Origin: Bacteroidota bacterium
Lineage (GTDB): Bacteria > Bacteroidota > Bacteroidia > Bacteroidales > JAGONC01
Length of the DNA: 63,738 nucleotides
Reading direction: 5' to 3'
Assembly (NCBI GenBank): GCA_026391695.1
Contig: JAPLDP010000040.1
Location: forward strand, 1 to 63,738
Numbering within the stretch: position 1 is the stretch's first letter; each line of letters opens with the position of its first letter. This document shows, one piece after another, positions 61,484 to 63,738 of this stretch. The translations under genes were made by a program, and so were the position numbers. The notes under the pieces were generated by a model. That model was not told the DNA's origin. It saw only the letters and a list, made by a program, of their open reading frames with translations, and made no database searches.

Positions 61484-62485
61484 TTAACTGATCCTGTCCG
61501 TAAGACCTTTGATCTTATCAACCAGCTTATTAAAGAACCTGTTTCGTTCCTTGTCAGAAGTTCCACTGATAAGATTGGACTTTTTCATCAGTATCCTGAG
61601 TGAATGTTCAACCTGGTCGCAAAAAGTTGGATTCGTCGTTATCAGGAGGTTCAATACATTATATGTCAGGTAAGTAACACGAATGTCATCCATTGTGACA
61701 AATATGGTATTATCGCTCAGGAGAACCTCATTATAATAGAATTTGAAACTATTTTCTACCCCATCTGGCGAGGTGTTGTACTGAAATTTAAAACCATATT
61801 CAGCCTGTCGCTGAATATGACGGACCCAAACTTCAAGGACCTCACACAATCGGTATATATCCTGTTTGTGGGCAAAAAAACCCGATTCATAGCAGTATTC
61901 TATCTGGCGAATCATACTGTTAAAAGTTTCTTCATTCCACAATTCGATGGTTGGTACTTTTATCGATGTAGCAATGATCTGTTTACCGGTTTTATATACC
62001 TCCTCGGATAAATCATCAAGCACAAACAGCTTATTTTGATAATCCTGAAAATGAAAAAGAGTTTTTTGCCAGAAATATATTTTAAACGCAGCTATTTCCG
62101 GAAATTCAAAATAATAGAATACCGGAACGTCCTTTGCCGAATAAATGACCTCCTTTTCTTTGGCAGCATGAAAACGTTTAACCTCAACCAGTATCTGATG
62201 TAACCATTCCACAATGTCAAAATTTTTTTCATCAACAGCCACGGGTAAAAATACGACGTTTTTACTTCCGATATTGAACAGGGTATCTATCGAAATCTTA
62301 TAATAAGAGCCGAGTACTTTTAATTCTTCAATACTCAGTGCCTTATCCCCTCTGATGCGTCGATAAGCACTGTCGTAACTGATCCCCAAAAGTTCAGAAA
62401 TCTCATGGACAAAAGAAATATGAGATGGTAGCTTTTCTTTAATTTGTTGAAAAAAAACCTGTTGTATAGAAAAATCAGATTTCAT
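61484..62485 (-). CDS. XRE-type transcription regulator
   Basis: About 333 residues from the ATG at 62485; the in-frame extension to 62638 is less likely because it lacks similarity and is AT-rich. N-terminal helix-turn-helix: FVHEISELLGISYDSAYRRI then RGDKALSIEELKVLGSYY. The long C-terminal region is helical with no known domain. Such regulators are frequent in Bacteroidetes. Confidence 0.75.
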   Translation of the reverse strand: MKSDFSIQQVFFQQIKEKLPSHISFVHEISELLGISYDSAYRRIRGDKALSIEELKVLGSYYKISIDTLFNIGSKNVVFLPVAVDEKNFDIVEWLHQILVEVKRFHAAKEKEVIYSAKDVPVFYYFEFPEIAAFKIYFWQKTLFHFQDYQNKLFVLDDLSEEVYKTGKQIIATSIKVPTIELWNEETFNSMIRQIEYCYESGFFAHKQDIYRLCEVLEVWVRHIQRQAEYGFKFQYNTSPDGVENSFKFYYNEVLLSDNTIFVTMDDIRVTYLTYNVLNLLITTNPTFCDQVEHSLRILMKKSNLISGTSDKERNRFFNKLVDKIKGLTDRIS

Positions 62486-62900
62486 GAGACAAATATATGA
62501 CATCACTATAAAAAAAACAAATGTTGTATAGAATATTTTTGGATTTATTGCAATTCGGAATGAAAGAAGGTCACTTATTTGCAAAATTTGAAAATCCTGA
62601 AAAAAAGGTTTGCAAAATTTGCAAATGGGAAGATCCAATTTAACAAGGAAAAGAAATATTAAGAAAAAAGTTCATTGTCATTTGCCAATGAGGTATCAAG
62701 ACAGGAAGATTTCATAAAAAAAAATGAAGTCTTACGATAATCAATTCCATAATTAACAAGGTTATAATTACTTTAGCGTCAAAAATATCAGCATAAAATC
62801 GGAGGCGAATACTGATTACGGTTGATCAGAATCATTAAAATAACAATCTTCAGAATGATAAAATTATTCTACCTTAGTTTACGAACCAAAAACTATATTT
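62486..62900. other. Intergenic region between divergent genes
   Basis: No gene seen. Near 62578-62632 there are repeated TTTGCAAAATTTGCAAA-like words that are direct and near-palindromic, close to the regulator start. The rest is AT-rich without clear structure. Confidence 0.4.
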
Positions 62901-63335
62901 ATGCTCCAAATAGATAATACCAATATAAAATATCTGAACCATATTGAACGCATTGCCCGTGTTTCGAATGAGTATATGGTGCCAAATAATCGTATGATCT
63001 ATTATTTGTGCTGCACAGTATTTACAAGATACTCATTTGTAGCCATAAAAGATCATGAGCCAATAGGGTATTTATTTGCGTTTAGTGATTCTGGATCAAA
63101 ATATATTTGGATACACCAGTTGGCTGTTATCCCTGAAGAAAGAAATAAAGGTATTGGAGGACGTCTTCTGATAAAATTGAAGCGCGTACTGGAAAGCGAA
63201 AATTCTATCAGGACGATCAGGTTTGCTGTCAGGAAAGAAAATATTCCATCCTGGAAAATTGCTATAAGACAAAACTGCCAATCGTTTGGGACAGATCCAT
63301 ACCTTGATATGGAAATTTTCGAAAAACGAATTTAA
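62901..63335 (+). CDS. GNAT-family N-acetyltransferase
   Basis: A 144-residue GNAT protein. The acetyl-CoA motif A is WIHQLAVIPEERNKGIGGRL then LIKLKRVL, with the R/QxxGxG/A loop as RNKGIGG. Substrate unknown. Confidence 0.88.
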   Translation: MLQIDNTNIKYLNHIERIARVSNEYMVPNNRMIYYLCCTVFTRYSFVAIKDHEPIGYLFAFSDSGSKYIWIHQLAVIPEERNKGIGGRLLIKLKRVLESENSIRTIRFAVRKENIPSWKIAIRQNCQSFGTDPYLDMEIFEKRI

Positions 63336-63664
63336 GCTGCCGGATATTTGCACTGCCGATAAAGTTTATATTTCAAAGGATAGGACATAAGATTAAGTAA
63401 TATCAGCTTTATGAAGGGTATATGGCGGAAATGTTTTTCATCATACACTCCTTTCAACCCGTATAACCATTTTCTCAGCATAATTTTAACATGTCTGCGA
63501 ATTGAGTAGGATTCATTATATAGTCCGACAAACCGCTTGTAAAATTTCAATTCTTCCATTTTTGTGGGCAGCACACTATGCATGAAGTCAAAATAATCAT
63601 AACAATTAAGCATCGTTTCCCGGCTTGCCGGGATATGTGCTTTGTGTTGAACTAAACCGTGGCA
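63332..63664 (-). pseudogene. C-terminal part of a radical SAM-like (B12-binding type) protein
   Basis: The frame is open from an upstream stop at 63665 to 63332. The segment CYDYFDFMHSVLPTKMEELK then FYKRFVGLYNE resembles the region after the barrel in cobalamin-binding radical SAM proteins (YxxFDxxHxVLPTKL). The catalytic part is missing; an upstream stop separates it from the window edge, so it is a relic or frameshifted. Confidence 0.45.
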
Positions 63665-63738
63665 CTACCTTATATATTGGGGAATCGATTTTTTAGAGAT
63701 ATTTCAGCAGCGTTCTTTGACGTGGTGATTTTTTGCAG

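Noticed and set aside
1-63738. Insertion sequences, transposases, tRNA or rRNA genes
   Set aside because: None could be recognised by eye; a tRNA scan was not possible, so small RNA genes could be missed.

Overview
The window looks like a chromosomal segment of a Bacteroidota (Bacteroidetes) bacterium, probably an uncultured anaerobe or facultative anaerobe known from metagenomes. The signs are promoters of the Bacteroidetes type (-7 element TAnnTTTG, found before many genes here), TonB-dependent receptors with N-terminal carboxypeptidase-regulatory-like domains, a C-terminal type IX secretion sorting domain, a DUF5916 protein, FeoAB, and a Hdr/Qmo-type electron-transfer complex. At least two genes, possibly three, are broken by single-base shifts, two of them at homopolymers; these may be sequencing errors.

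Layout. 0-5.2 kb: Fe-S/iron housekeeping (Mrp-type ATPase, ferredoxin, peptide deformylase, a broken ferredoxin, a radical SAM protein, FeoA-FeoB). 5.3-12.2 kb: a Crp/Fnr-type regulator divergent from an operon with DsrE-like, TusA-like, MvhD-like, two HdrA-like flavoproteins, a winged-helix protein and a QmoC-like membrane subunit, followed by a decayed second copy of the QmoC C-terminus. 12.3-21 kb: TrmO, a frameshifted thioesterase, a DUF5320-like relic, then a metal/sulfur block: TonB receptor, trans-sulfuration enzyme, peroxiredoxin, an OprC-like copper receptor (CxxxM motif) and an MbnP-like lipoprotein. Three promoters in this block share one 16-bp operator that abuts the -7 element. 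21-26 kb: a small Gly/His-rich secreted protein, an ECF sigma (frameshifted)/anti-sigma pair, a Spy-like protein, and DUF5916. 26-35 kb: mixed metabolic and membrane genes interspersed with a GC-rich palindromic repeat (four full copies and a half copy, one more at 49.3 kb). 35-38 kb: Fic protein, DUF4143 ATPase and small ORFs.

37.8-47.7 kb is a complete type II-C CRISPR-Cas locus: a RelBE-like toxin-antitoxin pair preceded by an isolated degenerate CRISPR repeat; an array of 32 repeats of 46 nt and 31 spacers of 30 nt; cas2 and cas1; a nucleotidyltransferase with a small partner protein translationally packed between cas1 and cas9; cas9 (1414 aa); and a tracrRNA divergent from cas9. The tracrRNA anti-repeat shows that the array is read left to right, converging on the cas operon. 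Each repeat contains a Bacteroidetes promoter (-33 GTTG, -7 TATCTTTG, at the exact canonical spacing), so each crRNA can have its own promoter. Two spacers differ only at every third base and encode the same ten residues.

47.8-63.7 kb: a type IX-secreted esterase, DoxX, a lipoprotein, a sigma/anti-sigma operon ending in a metallopeptidase-like outer-membrane protein and a PrsW-type membrane protease, a methyltransferase, PhzF, a TetR regulator with a visible operator, a TPR membrane protein, an XRE-type regulator, a GNAT acetyltransferase and a truncated protein at the edge.
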